A stretch of 14,377 nucleotides of DNA from Pseudomonadota bacterium (GTDB taxonomy: Bacteria; Pseudomonadota; Alphaproteobacteria; Rhizobiales; Hyphomicrobiaceae): the NCBI GenBank assembly GCA_023410905.1, contig JAEYPL010000271.1:1-14377 (forward strand), written 5' to 3'. Numbering within the stretch: position 1 is the first letter of the stretch; each line of letters opens with the position of its first letter. Below the pieces are notes generated by a model that was given only the letters and a program-made list of their open reading frames with translations, searched no databases and was not told where the DNA came from. Below, one piece after another: positions 5,499 to 13,009 of the stretch. Both the position numbers and the translations under genes were made by a program.

Positions 5499-8210
5499 AT
5501 GGACTTCGAAATTATCCTGATCGCCGCGCTCATCTGGATCTATGTGCAGTTCAGGAAGCGCTTCAAGGGCTTGGAAGATCGGCTGGCGACCAGCGAGGCG
5601 CAGATCGCGGCGCTGAGAGCAGGCGGCCCGCCGCCGATCAACGAAGCCCCGGCCACGGACGCGACGACACCGATCGCCTTGCCGCCGCCGGCCGACGCCT
5701 CGGTGCCGCCAACAGGCGAGGGCACAACCGGCGAGCCCGAAGCGGCTGATGCAACTCCTGCAAGCTCGGCGCCGCCGGCTGCGCCGCCCAAACCTGGAAA
5801 ATCGCTCGAGGAACGGCTCGGCACCCGCTGGGCGGTGTGGGTCGGCGGCTTGGCGCTGGCGCTCGGCGGCATCCTCATGGTGCGCTATTCCATCGAGCAG
5901 GGCATTTTCGGCCCCGGCGCCCGCATCTTCTTCGGCGCCTTGCTGGCGTTAGCGCTCGTCGGGGCGGGCGAATGGCTACGGCGCGGCTCCCGCGGGATCG
6001 TCGTGCCCGGCCTCGAAGCCGCACATATCCCGAGCATCCTGACCGCCGCCGGCACAGTCACGGCCTTCGGCACGGTCTACGCCGCGCACGCCCTCTACGG
6101 CTTCATCGGCCCGGCCTTTGCCTTCCTCCTGCTCGGCGCGATCGGCGTCGCGACCATGTTCGCGGCCGCGCTCCACGGGCCCATGCTCGCAGGTCTCGGC
6201 CTCGCGGGCGCCTATGCCGGGCCACTGCTCATTTCCTCCGACAAGCCGAGCCCATGGCCGGTCGTGCTCTATCTGGCCGTTGTCGCGGCTTCTGCGCATG
6301 GCCTCGCGCGGCTCAGGCGCTGGCTATGGCTCGCCGCTTTTGCGGTGGGTGGCGCCTTCCTCTGGGGGCTGCCGTATCTCGATCAGGCAGCGGCCGGCAG
6401 CTACGAGTGGGCGCGGGCAGGCTTTGCTCACGTGCTCCTGCAACTCGCACTCGCCGCGATATTCATGGCGCTGGAGCCGCATCTCGGGGTGAAGGACGAG
6501 GAGGCGCAGGTCGATCAGGTCGCGACCGGCGCGCTGCTTGCCATGGCAGTGCTCGCCTCGGCCATGCTCTCCGACAGCCGCTTCGAGGCCGTGGGCTGGG
6601 TGCCATTCGCCGCCGCCGCTGCCGGCCTGCTCGCCGTAACGGCGTGGCTGAGCCCGCCTGCCGCCGCTGGTGCGGCGCTCGCCGGCTTGCCGGTCATGGC
6701 GGTGGCTGCCTTCTGGCCAGGGCTCAAGGAAGTCCCCGACGCGAGCCTCCTAGCTCCGTTCGCGGCGCAGGTCCTCCGCCTGCCCGAGAACGTCTCCGCC
6801 TATCTCATGACGTTGGCTCTTCTGGGCGTGGGCACGGCGGTCGTTGCCGGCTATCGCGTGTGGCGCGGTCCCACGCTGAGCGCTCCGGTTACGGGCTTGT
6901 ACCTGCTCGGCGCGACTGTCCCACCACTGCTGGCGCTCGTGCTCGCCTATCTGCGCGTCACGCAGTTCGATACGTCGATCCCATTTGCGCTGTTTGGCAT
7001 CATCCTCGCTGGCGGCTTCGTGTGGATTGCCGAGCGCTTTCTCGCGCGTGAGCTGATCGTACCGCTTCCGGGTATCCGGCTCGCGACCGGCGCTTTCGCG
7101 GCGGCTGCGATCGCAGCGCTGAGCTTCGCCCTCGTCGCCTTCCTCTCGCGCGGGTACATGACGGTCGCGTTCGCCCTCATGGCACTCGGCACGGCCTATG
7201 TCTCGACCTTGCGGGATATCCCGCTGCTCCGGCCGGCCGTGGCCGCCATCGGCCTCGTCGTGCTCGGGCGCATTGCCTGGGACCCCGTCATCATGGGCGC
7301 TGATGTGGGTCGTATTCCCATCCTCAACTGGCTGCTTGTCGGCTACGGCGTGCCGGCCTTGGCCTTCGCGGTTGCCGGGCGGCTGCTCGAACTTCGCGGC
7401 ACGGATCTCGCCCAGCGGCTCGCCGATGCGCTTGCAGTGGTCTTCACAGCGCTACTTCTCTTCTTCCAGATCCGTCATGCTCTCAATGGCGGCGACCCAC
7501 TCGCCGCGACGTCGAGCCACGTCGAGCAGGGCCTGCATGTGTTCATGGCGATCTTGATGGCCTATGTGCTCATGCGCCTGGATCTCGCCCGCGCGAATCC
7601 CGTCTTTCGCTGGGCTTCCATGGCTCTCGGCGTGATCGCGATCCTGTTCGGCGTCTTTGGCCTGCTTCTCTTCGATAACCCGCTATTCACTGGCAATGCA
7701 GTGCGTGGTCCGATCATCTTCAGCACGCTCCTGCTTGCCTACTTCGTTCCGGGCATCGCGGCGGCATTCCTTGCGCGTACGGCGCGGGGCGTGCGGCCGA
7801 ACTGGTACGTGACCGCACTCTTCATCCTGGCCGGTATTCTCGTCTTTTTCTATGTGACGCTCGAGATACGCCACGCCTTCCAGGGCCAGCGCATCGATCT
7901 CTTCCGCTCCACCGGCGGTGCCGAGCACTGGGCATACTCCGCCGGCTGGTTGCTGCTCGGGATCGTCTATCTGGCTTATGGCATCTGGCGTGGCGCAGGC
8001 GTCGCACGGTTTGCGTCCGCGCTTCTGGTGCTGTTGGCCGTGATCAAGGTCTTCCTGTTCGATCTCTCGGAGCTGACGGGCCTCTGGCGCGCGCTCTCCT
8101 TCATCACCCTCGGCGGGGTTCTGATCGGTATCGGGCTCGCCTATCAGAAGCTGGTCTTCGCCCGTCCGCCGGCGCCGTCTCCTGATGGTGCGGCCGCCAC
8201 CACGGAGTAA
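5499..8210 (+). CDS. DUF2339 family large polytopic membrane protein
   Basis: A 903-residue protein. It begins with one hydrophobic helix (about 3-17), a short charged coiled-coil-like stretch (about 18-42) and a Pro/Ala/Glu-rich linker (about 43-100). Then comes the family hallmark LEERLGTRWAVWVGGLALAL (103-122), followed by more than twenty consecutive hydrophobic segments to near the C-terminus. Length and architecture match the DUF2339 (COG5373) inner-membrane family, whose function is not established. A late segment, YVTLEIRHAFQG, is also typical of its C-terminal part. There is no signal of frameshift. It is a single-gene unit, divergent from the methyltransferase and convergent with the flp pilin, so the context gives no functional clue. 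A role in envelope or polysaccharide biology is only a guess. Confidence 0.88.
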   Translation: MDFEIILIAALIWIYVQFRKRFKGLEDRLATSEAQIAALRAGGPPPINEAPATDATTPIALPPPADASVPPTGEGTTGEPEAADATPASSAPPAAPPKPGKSLEERLGTRWAVWVGGLALALGGILMVRYSIEQGIFGPGARIFFGALLALALVGAGEWLRRGSRGIVVPGLEAAHIPSILTAAGTVTAFGTVYAAHALYGFIGPAFAFLLLGAIGVATMFAAALHGPMLAGLGLAGAYAGPLLISSDKPSPWPVVLYLAVVAASAHGLARLRRWLWLAAFAVGGAFLWGLPYLDQAAAGSYEWARAGFAHVLLQLALAAIFMALEPHLGVKDEEAQVDQVATGALLAMAVLASAMLSDSRFEAVGWVPFAAAAAGLLAVTAWLSPPAAAGAALAGLPVMAVAAFWPGLKEVPDASLLAPFAAQVLRLPENVSAYLMTLALLGVGTAVVAGYRVWRGPTLSAPVTGLYLLGATVPPLLALVLAYLRVTQFDTSIPFALFGIILAGGFVWIAERFLARELIVPLPGIRLATGAFAAAAIAALSFALVAFLSRGYMTVAFALMALGTAYVSTLRDIPLLRPAVAAIGLVVLGRIAWDPVIMGADVGRIPILNWLLVGYGVPALAFAVAGRLLELRGTDLAQRLADALAVVFTALLLFFQIRHALNGGDPLAATSSHVEQGLHVFMAILMAYVLMRLDLARANPVFRWASMALGVIAILFGVFGLLLFDNPLFTGNAVRGPIIFSTLLLAYFVPGIAAAFLARTARGVRPNWYVTALFILAGILVFFYVTLEIRHAFQGQRIDLFRSTGGAEHWAYSAGWLLLGIVYLAYGIWRGAGVARFASALLVLLAVIKVFLFDLSELTGLWRALSFITLGGVLIGIGLAYQKLVFARPPAPSPDGAAATTE

Positions 8211-8241
8211 ACAAAACTGAAACGCGCAAACCAGACGCGCG

Positions 8242-8276
8242 GACGCCGCGGCCGGATTGCGATCCGCCTCGGCGTC
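8242..8276. terminator. Compound hairpin, probable bidirectional terminator
   Basis: The outer stem GACGCCG (8242-8248) pairs with CGGCGTC (8270-8276). The inner stem CGGAT (8253-8257) pairs with ATCCG (8262-8266) around a TGCG loop. A 4-by-3 internal loop separates the stems. It lies between the convergent ends of the DUF2339 and pilin genes, where a shared terminator would be expected. Neither side has a clean T tract; leftward there are short T runs some 20 bases on. Efficiency as an intrinsic terminator is therefore uncertain. Confidence 0.5.
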
Positions 8277-8298
8277 TATGCGATCGAAGGCGGCGCGA

Positions 8299-8469
8299 TC
8301 AGCTCTCGGGGAAGCCGTTGTTGACCGACGTGAAGATCGTCTGCAGGGCGGTCCCGATCGACGTGACCGACGCAACGATCACGATGCTGAGAAGTCCCGC
8401 TATCAAAGCGTATTCGATGGCGGTGGCGCCGGAGATATCGTCCTGAAACTTCCGCAAGAGACCTGACAC
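8299..8469 (-). CDS. Flp/Fap-type type IVb pilin precursor
   Basis: A 56-residue prepilin and the structural subunit of the Tad pilus. The short leader MSGLLRKFQDDISG ends in Gly14. It is followed by ATAIEYALIAGLLS, which is the Flp signature with cleavage after Gly14 and the conserved Glu and Tyr at mature positions 5 and 6. The hydrophobic helix runs to about residue 38, giving a mature protein of about 42 residues. I chose GTG 8469 because AAAGGGAG lies 8 nt upstream and the leader then has the normal length. An ATG at 8514 would give 71 residues with an atypically long leader and a poorly spaced GAGG. It is transcribed away from cpaA, unlike the pilA-cpaA order in Caulobacter. Confidence 0.9.
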   Translation of the reverse strand: MSGLLRKFQDDISGATAIEYALIAGLLSIVIVASVTSIGTALQTIFTSVNNGFPES

Positions 8470-8477
8470 GACCCCGA

Positions 8478-8485
8478 CTCCCTTT
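8478..8485 (-). promoter_or_regulatory. Ribosome binding site that decides the pilin start
   Basis: On the minus strand AAAGGGAG is followed by an 8-nt spacer and GTG (8469-8467). This is much better placed than anything in front of the upstream in-frame ATG at 8514. Confidence 0.65.
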
Positions 8486-8542
8486 GCTCGAGCAGCGTTC
8501 TTTGGGTCTGCCATGCCCTCGCTGCGGGAAGGACTGTAGCGG

Positions 8543-8564
8543 CAACAGCCTTAAGGACCTGTTG
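8543..8564. promoter_or_regulatory. Inverted repeat with palindromic core in the pilin upstream region
   Basis: CAACAG (8543-8548) and CTGTTG (8559-8564) are perfect complements 10 bases apart, and CCTTAAGG (8549-8556), itself a palindrome, fills most of the gap. The TTAA in the core is also followed 7 bases later by TTGG, a poor match to the CtrA spacing. It could be an operator or a leader hairpin. Function is inferred from position only. Confidence 0.35.
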
Positions 8565-8681
8565 GAGCAATCGCGTAAACACGGGGTTGGTGCGCTTCTT
8601 CGTCGAAGCGGTAAAGAAGTTATGTCCAAATTTGTATACAGCGGGAGGTCTTCGGCTGCCTCAAACAGGCGGCGCTCCTGC

Positions 8682-8711
8682 TTAACCTCGCTTTCACCTC
8701 ACCGGTATACT
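8682..8711 (+). promoter_or_regulatory. Candidate cpaA promoter overlapped by a CtrA-like element
   Basis: TTAACC (8682-8687) and TATACT (8706-8711) are 18 bases apart and match the -35/-10 consensus at 4 and 5 of 6 positions. The -35 is also the first half of TTAA-N7-TTCA (8682-8696), one base off the CtrA consensus TTAA-N7-TTAA. Transcription would begin near 8718, which fits translation from GTG 8772 and argues against the in-frame ATG at 8718. Confidence 0.42.
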
Positions 8712-8757
8712 CTGAGCATGACACCATGCGGCTTCAAGCGGCGCGGTGACACTGCGT

Positions 8758-8762
8758 GGGAG
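8758..8762 (+). promoter_or_regulatory. Ribosome binding site that decides the cpaA start
   Basis: GGGAG lies 9 nt before GTG 8772. The alternative ATG at 8718 has no comparable site and would add 18 polar residues before the first membrane helix. Confidence 0.6.
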
Positions 8763-8771
8763 TATCAAGCT

Positions 8772-9275
8772 GTGATCGAGTACGCCGTCATCCTGGTCTT
8801 CCCGGCCGCCATGGCCTTTGCCGGTGCCATGGACCTTCTGACGATGACGATCCCCAACCGTATCTCCATCGTCCTGGTCGCGGCGTTTGCCGTTGCTGCT
8901 GCCATGATGGGTATCGGCTGGTGGGCGCTCGCGAGCCATATCGGCGCGGGGCTTTTGATGCTCACGATCGGCATCGGCATGTTCGCGCTCGGATGGCTCG
9001 GGGGCGGCGACGCAAAGCTTCTCGCTGCAACCGCGCTCTGGCTCGGCTTCGACCAACTCTTGCCCTACCTGCTGCTGACCGCGATTGCCGGCGGAGCACT
9101 GTCGCTCGCCATTCTCTTCTATCGCCGCATGATGCCCCCGCTTTGGCTTGCCAGCCAGAACTGGGCCATGAACCTGCACGGCGCCAAGGCGGGCATTCCC
9201 TATGGCATTGCACTCGCCGCCGCCGGCCTTCACGTGTTCCCCTCGACGATATGGTTCGTGACGGCAGGAATCTGA
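8772..9275 (+). CDS. cpaA: Prepilin peptidase CpaA (TadV family, A24)
   Basis: An inner-membrane aspartyl protease that removes the leader of Flp prepilin. The 167-residue product has the two catalytic aspartates of the A24 family: Asp21 in AMDLLTMTIPNRIS and Asp80 in the GGGDAKLLAATALWLG motif (77-92). About six hydrophobic segments cover most of the protein. The C-terminal GAKAGIPYGIALAAAGL (137-153) is typical of CpaA. Length matches the short CpaA/TadV type, without the methyltransferase domain of PilD. The GTG start is chosen from the ribosome binding site and the proposed promoter. It is followed by about 305 non-coding bases before cpaB, which is longer than usual within a tad operon. 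Confidence 0.9.
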   Translation: MIEYAVILVFPAAMAFAGAMDLLTMTIPNRISIVLVAAFAVAAAMMGIGWWALASHIGAGLLMLTIGIGMFALGWLGGGDAKLLAATALWLGFDQLLPYLLLTAIAGGALSLAILFYRRMMPPLWLASQNWAMNLHGAKAGIPYGIALAAAGLHVFPSTIWFVTAGI

Positions 9276-9580
9276 TACACTTTTCGCGACGAAAGAGTTG
9301 ATTCGGGTGGTCCTGCATCCAGCGCCGGACAGGTACGCCTCCGATCGATACAAATACTCTCGTCACGGCGGAGCGGACGAAGCGGCGTCTGCTCCATCCG
9401 AAGGCGCCAAAAATCACAGCGGACATATGTGTCTAGTTTGCCTCTGCTCGTCGCCATCGTGGCGGCGGCCTGCGTTCGCGTGCCCGTTCAATCCCACCAT
9501 TAACGCGCCATTGAGGATTGTCGGCGAGATTCACGATCGAGGGAAAGCGGGATTGCTGGGTTGAGAGGACGTGTCGCGCG
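9276..9580. other. Long gap between cpaA and cpaB
   Basis: About 305 bases without a credible gene; an 88-codon plus-strand frame here has no family resemblance and no useful ribosome binding site. Seen in it: an imperfect inverted repeat just after the cpaA stop (TTTCG/CGAAA around 9282-9294) without a T tract; the 8-base palindrome ACATATGT (9423-9430); a tight hairpin at 9450-9466 with a 3-nt loop; and a CtrA-like element at 9500-9514. It most likely carries a separate promoter for cpaB onward. Confidence 0.5.
9500..9514 (+). promoter_or_regulatory. CtrA-like element upstream of cpaB
   Basis: TTAA-N7-TTGA, one base off the CtrA consensus TTAA-N7-TTAA, about 67 bases before the cpaB ATG. 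No clear -10 is seen at the expected distance downstream, so a promoter is not asserted. Confidence 0.38.
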
Positions 9581-10366
9581 ATGAAGAAGGGACAGCTGAT
9601 CGGTATCGCCATCGCAGGCGTGTGCGGCGTCGGTGCTTTCATCGGGATGCAGAAGCTGACGACGAAGCCACAGGTCGTCCAGCGTGAGGTTCGGACCAAT
9701 GTCGCCGAGGTGCTCGTTGCCCGGGTCGACTTGGGCCTCGGCGCCATAGCTTCGGAATCGAGCTTCCGCTGCCAAGGCTGGCCGCAGGACGCGGTGCCGC
9801 ACGGCGCTGTGCTCTGCCGTAGCGCAGGCGCTTTGAAGGATTTCGTCGGTCACATCGCCCGGGCGCCGATCCTGGCGAACGAGCCGATCACACGCAACAA
9901 GCTGATCAAGCCCGGCGAGGGCGGCGTTCTCGCATCGATCCTGCCCGAGGGGCGGCGCGCGATTTCGACGAAGATCACCGAGGACACGGGCGTCGGCCGC
10001 CTGATCCTGCCGAACGATCATGTGGACGTGTATCTGATCCGCCGCGTGCGCGGCAGAGGCGGCGAGGATCACACGAGCGAGCTCCTCTTCAGCAATGTTC
10101 GCGTGCTTGCGATCGGCCAGCGCCTCGAGACGAAGGAAGGCCAGAAGGGCATCGAGGGCAATACGGCAACGCTCGAGCTTTCGCCGCTGCAGTCCGAGAA
10201 GCTCGCGCTCTCCAAGTCGATGGGGGACATCACGCTCGCGCTTCGCTCGATCGCGGACTTCCAGCGCAATGGCGATGGCGCGGAAGACGGTGTGCGCAAG
10301 CAGAGCGAGACGGTGCGCATTCTCCGGTATGGCCAGAAGTCGAGTGTGTCTGTCGGCATGCACTGA
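9581..10366 (+). CDS. cpaB: Flp pilus assembly protein CpaB
   Basis: A 261-residue envelope protein of the Tad system, thought to act in the periplasm with the secretin. It has an N-terminal signal or anchor helix (about residues 5-23), a SAF-like domain (about 42-108) and the CpaB/RcpC region (about 115-225), with RAISTKITEDTGVGRLILPN (126-145) and TLELSPLQSEKLALS (197-211) as recognisable family segments. ATG 9581 is preceded by GAGAGGA with an 11-nt spacer; the frame is open further upstream, but that part lacks a membrane helix and a good start. It is first in a run of five same-strand genes, cpaB to cpaF. Confidence 0.92.
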   Translation: MKKGQLIGIAIAGVCGVGAFIGMQKLTTKPQVVQREVRTNVAEVLVARVDLGLGAIASESSFRCQGWPQDAVPHGAVLCRSAGALKDFVGHIARAPILANEPITRNKLIKPGEGGVLASILPEGRRAISTKITEDTGVGRLILPNDHVDVYLIRRVRGRGGEDHTSELLFSNVRVLAIGQRLETKEGQKGIEGNTATLELSPLQSEKLALSKSMGDITLALRSIADFQRNGDGAEDGVRKQSETVRILRYGQKSSVSVGMH

Positions 10367-10514
10367 TTGTTTTCTGATTGGGCGCGCCGCCCCGGCGCCG
10401 CAAAACTGAATATCGGTGTTTGAGTTTCGAGAATGTGTTTCCGCGTGTGTGTCTCCGAAGTTGCGTCTGCGTGTACCCCTGCTCTTGTTCGGTCGCCAGA
10501 AGGCTTTGAACCCC
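10367..10514. other. Gap between cpaB and cpaC
   Basis: 148 bases. A GC-only hairpin, GCGCC (10384-10388) with GGCGC (10394-10398), lies shortly after the cpaB stop and is followed by GCAAAACTG, not a T tract. It could reduce read-through or protect the upstream message. The rest is unstructured to the eye, and I see no promoter. Confidence 0.35.
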
Positions 10515-12173
10515 ATGCGGATGATGATGAAACTGGCCATTTGCGGCCTCGGTCTGGCGATGGCCGCGCTAGTAAGCGCGCCCGCTGACGCTCAGAAGAG
10601 CCAACAGCCTGGCAGCAGCGCCGGCCGTCTCACCGTGCACAATTCCGTGCTCCGCATTCCGTCCACGGGACCGTTCCCCATCGTCGAGACCGTACGGATC
10701 GGCGCCGGCAAGTCGCTGATGGTGCAGTTCCCGACCCGGCTTCGCGACGTGCTCGTCTCCGATCCCGAGCGCGTCGATGCCATTGTCCAGTCGGCGGACC
10801 GCGTGTTCCTGCTGGCCAAGCAGATGGGCAGCGTCAATGCCTTTTTCTTCAGCGAGAACGGCGACCAGATCGCGACGCTCGAGATCACCATCGGTGTTGA
10901 TCTGACCTCGCTCGAAGAAATGCTGACCCGGATGCTGCCGGGCTCGAATATCCGCACTGACATTGCGGGCAATGCCGTCGTGCTCAAGGGCACGGTCGTC
11001 AATCCCATTCAGGCACAGCGCGCCAAGGTTATCGCCGAGCAGTATGCGAAAGCCAACCTCGCGCACATGCAGTCGTCGGGCACGAACTGGACGAGCACGA
11101 CTTCGACGCCGCCCGGCGCACCTTCCGGCATGACGCAGACAACGGGGCAGATGAGGGGGGCTGCGGATCCGAACGGCCAGTCCTCGAGCCAGAGCGCTCT
11201 CGTCATCAACCTGCTGACGATCGAGAGCGAGGAGCAGGTTATGCTCCAGGTGGTGGTCGCCGAAGTCCAGCGCTCGATCATGAAGCAGTTCGGCATCAAT
11301 CTCGGCGCCGTGATCAACTCCGGTAACTTCACCACGAGCCTCCTTACGGACAATGCGCTGCCGCTGACGGCTGCAGCAGGTCTCGGGACGCTCCCGCGTA
11401 TCGGCGTGAATTCGGCGACCGGTGCTGCGAGTGCCTTCAATCCGGGACCAGGCACCGGCAACTTCGCGAACTCCGGTCTTGCCGGCGGGTACGCCTCGGG
11501 ATCCAGCGCTGTTGCCTACGCTGTGCGAATGCTGGAACGCGACGGTCTCATCCGTACGCTTGCAGAACCGAACCTGACGGCGGTGTCGGGCGAGACGGCC
11601 AAGTTCCTGGCGGGTGGTGAGTTTCCGATCCCGTCCGTCGACTCCTCGGGACAGATGTCGGTCACGTTCAAGGAGTTCGGTGTCGGCGTCGCCTTCACGC
11701 CGGTCGTGATGTCCGAAGGTCGCATCAGCCTGAAGATCGAAACAGAAGTTTCCGAACTGACCGACGTTGGTGCCGTGACGCTGAACTCGATCTCCATACC
11801 GGCGCTCAAGAAGCGTCAGGCGCGATCGACCGTCGAGCTCCCGTCGGGCGGTACGCTGGCTCTGGCCGGCCTCCTTTCGGACGACACGCGCAAAAACATC
11901 GACGGCTTGCCGGGGCTGAAGGATGTCCCGATCCTCGGCACTCTGTTCCGCTCGAACGACTACATCAAGCGTGAGACCGAACTCGTCGTGCTCGTCACGC
12001 CCTACATGGTGAAGCCGACGGCACGTCAGAAGTTCGCTCGCCCGGACGACGGCCTGGCGCCGGCCACGGATCACAAGTTCAACTTCTACGGCCACCTCAA
12101 TCGCATCTACGGCAAAGACATTGCGCCAACGCACGCCGGTCTCAAGGACGGCGCTGGCTTCATCGTTGACTGA
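10515..12173 (+). CDS. cpaC: Tad pilus outer-membrane secretin CpaC
   Basis: Forms the outer-membrane channel through which the Flp pilus is extruded. The 552-residue product starts with a signal peptide (1-26, ending APADA). The pilus-secretin N-terminal domain (about 45-125) contains SLMVQFPTRLRDVLVSDPER. A BON-like segment follows to about 183, then a Ser/Thr/Gly/Pro-rich insert (187-226). The secretin core runs from about 229 to 499, with QVMLQVVVAEVQRSIMKQFG (241-260), GLIRTLAEPNLTAVSGE (344-360), a GEFPIP loop and LPGLKDVPILGTLFRS (465-480) as classic signatures. A 50-residue tail follows. I place the start at ATG 10515 because an upstream GTG frame from 10416 would bury the signal peptide. 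An AAGG 12 nt upstream is a weak ribosome binding site. Confidence 0.94.
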   Translation: MRMMMKLAICGLGLAMAALVSAPADAQKSQQPGSSAGRLTVHNSVLRIPSTGPFPIVETVRIGAGKSLMVQFPTRLRDVLVSDPERVDAIVQSADRVFLLAKQMGSVNAFFFSENGDQIATLEITIGVDLTSLEEMLTRMLPGSNIRTDIAGNAVVLKGTVVNPIQAQRAKVIAEQYAKANLAHMQSSGTNWTSTTSTPPGAPSGMTQTTGQMRGAADPNGQSSSQSALVINLLTIESEEQVMLQVVVAEVQRSIMKQFGINLGAVINSGNFTTSLLTDNALPLTAAAGLGTLPRIGVNSATGAASAFNPGPGTGNFANSGLAGGYASGSSAVAYAVRMLERDGLIRTLAEPNLTAVSGETAKFLAGGEFPIPSVDSSGQMSVTFKEFGVGVAFTPVVMSEGRISLKIETEVSELTDVGAVTLNSISIPALKKRQARSTVELPSGGTLALAGLLSDDTRKNIDGLPGLKDVPILGTLFRSNDYIKRETELVVLVTPYMVKPTARQKFARPDDGLAPATDHKFNFYGHLNRIYGKDIAPTHAGLKDGAGFIVD

Positions 12174-12200
12174 GCTGAGCAGGATCGACGGAGACGTATC

Positions 12201-12941
12201 ATGAAAGTAAGGAAGTCCAATCGTACGGGCCTGCTCGCCCCAACCGGCACGGTCGTTACCGGACTGCTGCTCGCAACCATGGCGGTTGGACTGAGCGGCT
12301 GTCGCTCGGATCTCGAGGATCCGGGCGTGCATGTCGCGAGCTGGGCCATGATCGACGCGCGCCAGCGCCATCCGATCGTCGTCACAGACCAGCCCGCAAA
12401 CCTCACGCTCAGAGTGTCGGCCGGTGCCTCGGGATTGACGCCGGCCCAGCGTGCGCAGGCTATCCATTTCTTCCGCAACTACAGTTCCGGCAGCGGCTCC
12501 GCAAGGCTTGCGATCGGCGTGCCGAGCGGCAGCCCCAACGAGGCGTCGGCAGTTCGTGCGCTTCGCGATCTGCGCTCGATCGTGCATGAGGCTGGCATCG
12601 ACGAGGCGAACGTCACTGTCGGGCCCTACCGCGCCGGCCGCGATTCAAGCGCCCCCATCAAGATCACATATGCACGTTTTGTCGCCGAAGCGCCCGAGTG
12701 CGGGCTCTGGCCGGACAATCTCGCGAACGATCGCAAGAACCTGCCCTATGCGAACTTGGGTTGTGCGTCACAACGCAACATGGCGGTTCAGGTCGCCAAT
12801 CCCGCCGACTTGCTCGGCCCGAGGAGCATGACGCCGGCCCCGGCAGAGCGCCGCGATATGGTCTACGACAGGTTCGTCAAGGGCCAGCCGACCGGTGCGT
12901 CGAAGTCCAGTGACGAGCGCCTGCAGGCGATCGCGAAGTAG
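12201..12941 (+). CDS. cpaD: Tad pilus lipoprotein CpaD
   Basis: A 246-residue outer-membrane lipoprotein that assists the secretin. The signal sequence ends in a lipobox, GLSGC, with the modified Cys at 34. The mature part carries the CpaD pattern: HPIVVTDQPANLTLRV, the segment LTPAQRAQAIHFFRNY, and later CGLWPDNLANDRKNLPYANLG followed by a conserved CASQRNMAVQVANPADLLGP block. GGAG is 7 nt before the ATG. It starts 27 bases after the cpaC stop and is followed by cpaE after 68 bases, so it is evidently in the same operon. No anomaly seen. Confidence 0.93.
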   Translation: MKVRKSNRTGLLAPTGTVVTGLLLATMAVGLSGCRSDLEDPGVHVASWAMIDARQRHPIVVTDQPANLTLRVSAGASGLTPAQRAQAIHFFRNYSSGSGSARLAIGVPSGSPNEASAVRALRDLRSIVHEAGIDEANVTVGPYRAGRDSSAPIKITYARFVAEAPECGLWPDNLANDRKNLPYANLGCASQRNMAVQVANPADLLGPRSMTPAPAERRDMVYDRFVKGQPTGASKSSDERLQAIAK

Positions 12942-13009
12942 GTGGCACGAGGCTCAGCCTGATTGCCGATCAGAAGCCAAACGAACGAACGTAAGCGAGG
13001 ACAAGACCC

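Larger units (their letters stand above)
8470..8771. other. Divergent regulatory region, pilin / cpaA
   Basis: About 300 non-coding bases separate the pilin GTG from the cpaA GTG. Contents from left: the pilin ribosome binding site; an inverted repeat with a palindromic core at 8543-8564; a hairpin CGCTTC/GAAGCG at 8593-8610; an AT-rich patch at 8611-8640 with the palindromes CAAATTTG (8627-8634) and GTATAC (8634-8639); and the cpaA promoter with a CtrA-like element at 8682-8711. For the leftward pilin transcript a weak candidate is TTGAGG, an 18-base spacer and TGTATA reading leftward out of the 8660s. I do not trust it enough to list it separately. Confidence 0.6.

Noticed and set aside
5837..7051. 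404-codon plus-strand frame inside the DUF2339 gene
   Set aside because: Arg-rich out-of-frame reading of a gene whose own frame gives continuous membrane helices and the family hallmark.
8484..8771. N-terminal extension of cpaA from 8484 or 8718
   Set aside because: The extension is polar and Arg-rich, overlaps the pilin start region, lacks a ribosome binding site, and the proposed promoter would start transcription at about 8718.
9298..9564. 88-codon frame between cpaA and cpaB considered as a small tad gene
   Set aside because: No TadE/F-like or pilin-like helix, no useful ribosome binding site, and mixed Cys/Pro/Arg composition.
10384..10398. GC hairpin after cpaB as an intrinsic terminator
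   Set aside because: No T tract follows, and the downstream genes belong to the same functional operon. Kept only as part of the gap description.
10569..12587. 672-codon open frame on the minus strand across cpaC and cpaD
   Set aside because: It is antisense to two firmly identified genes and its translation is Arg/His/Asp-rich with no family pattern. Such frames are expected opposite GC-rich coding DNA.
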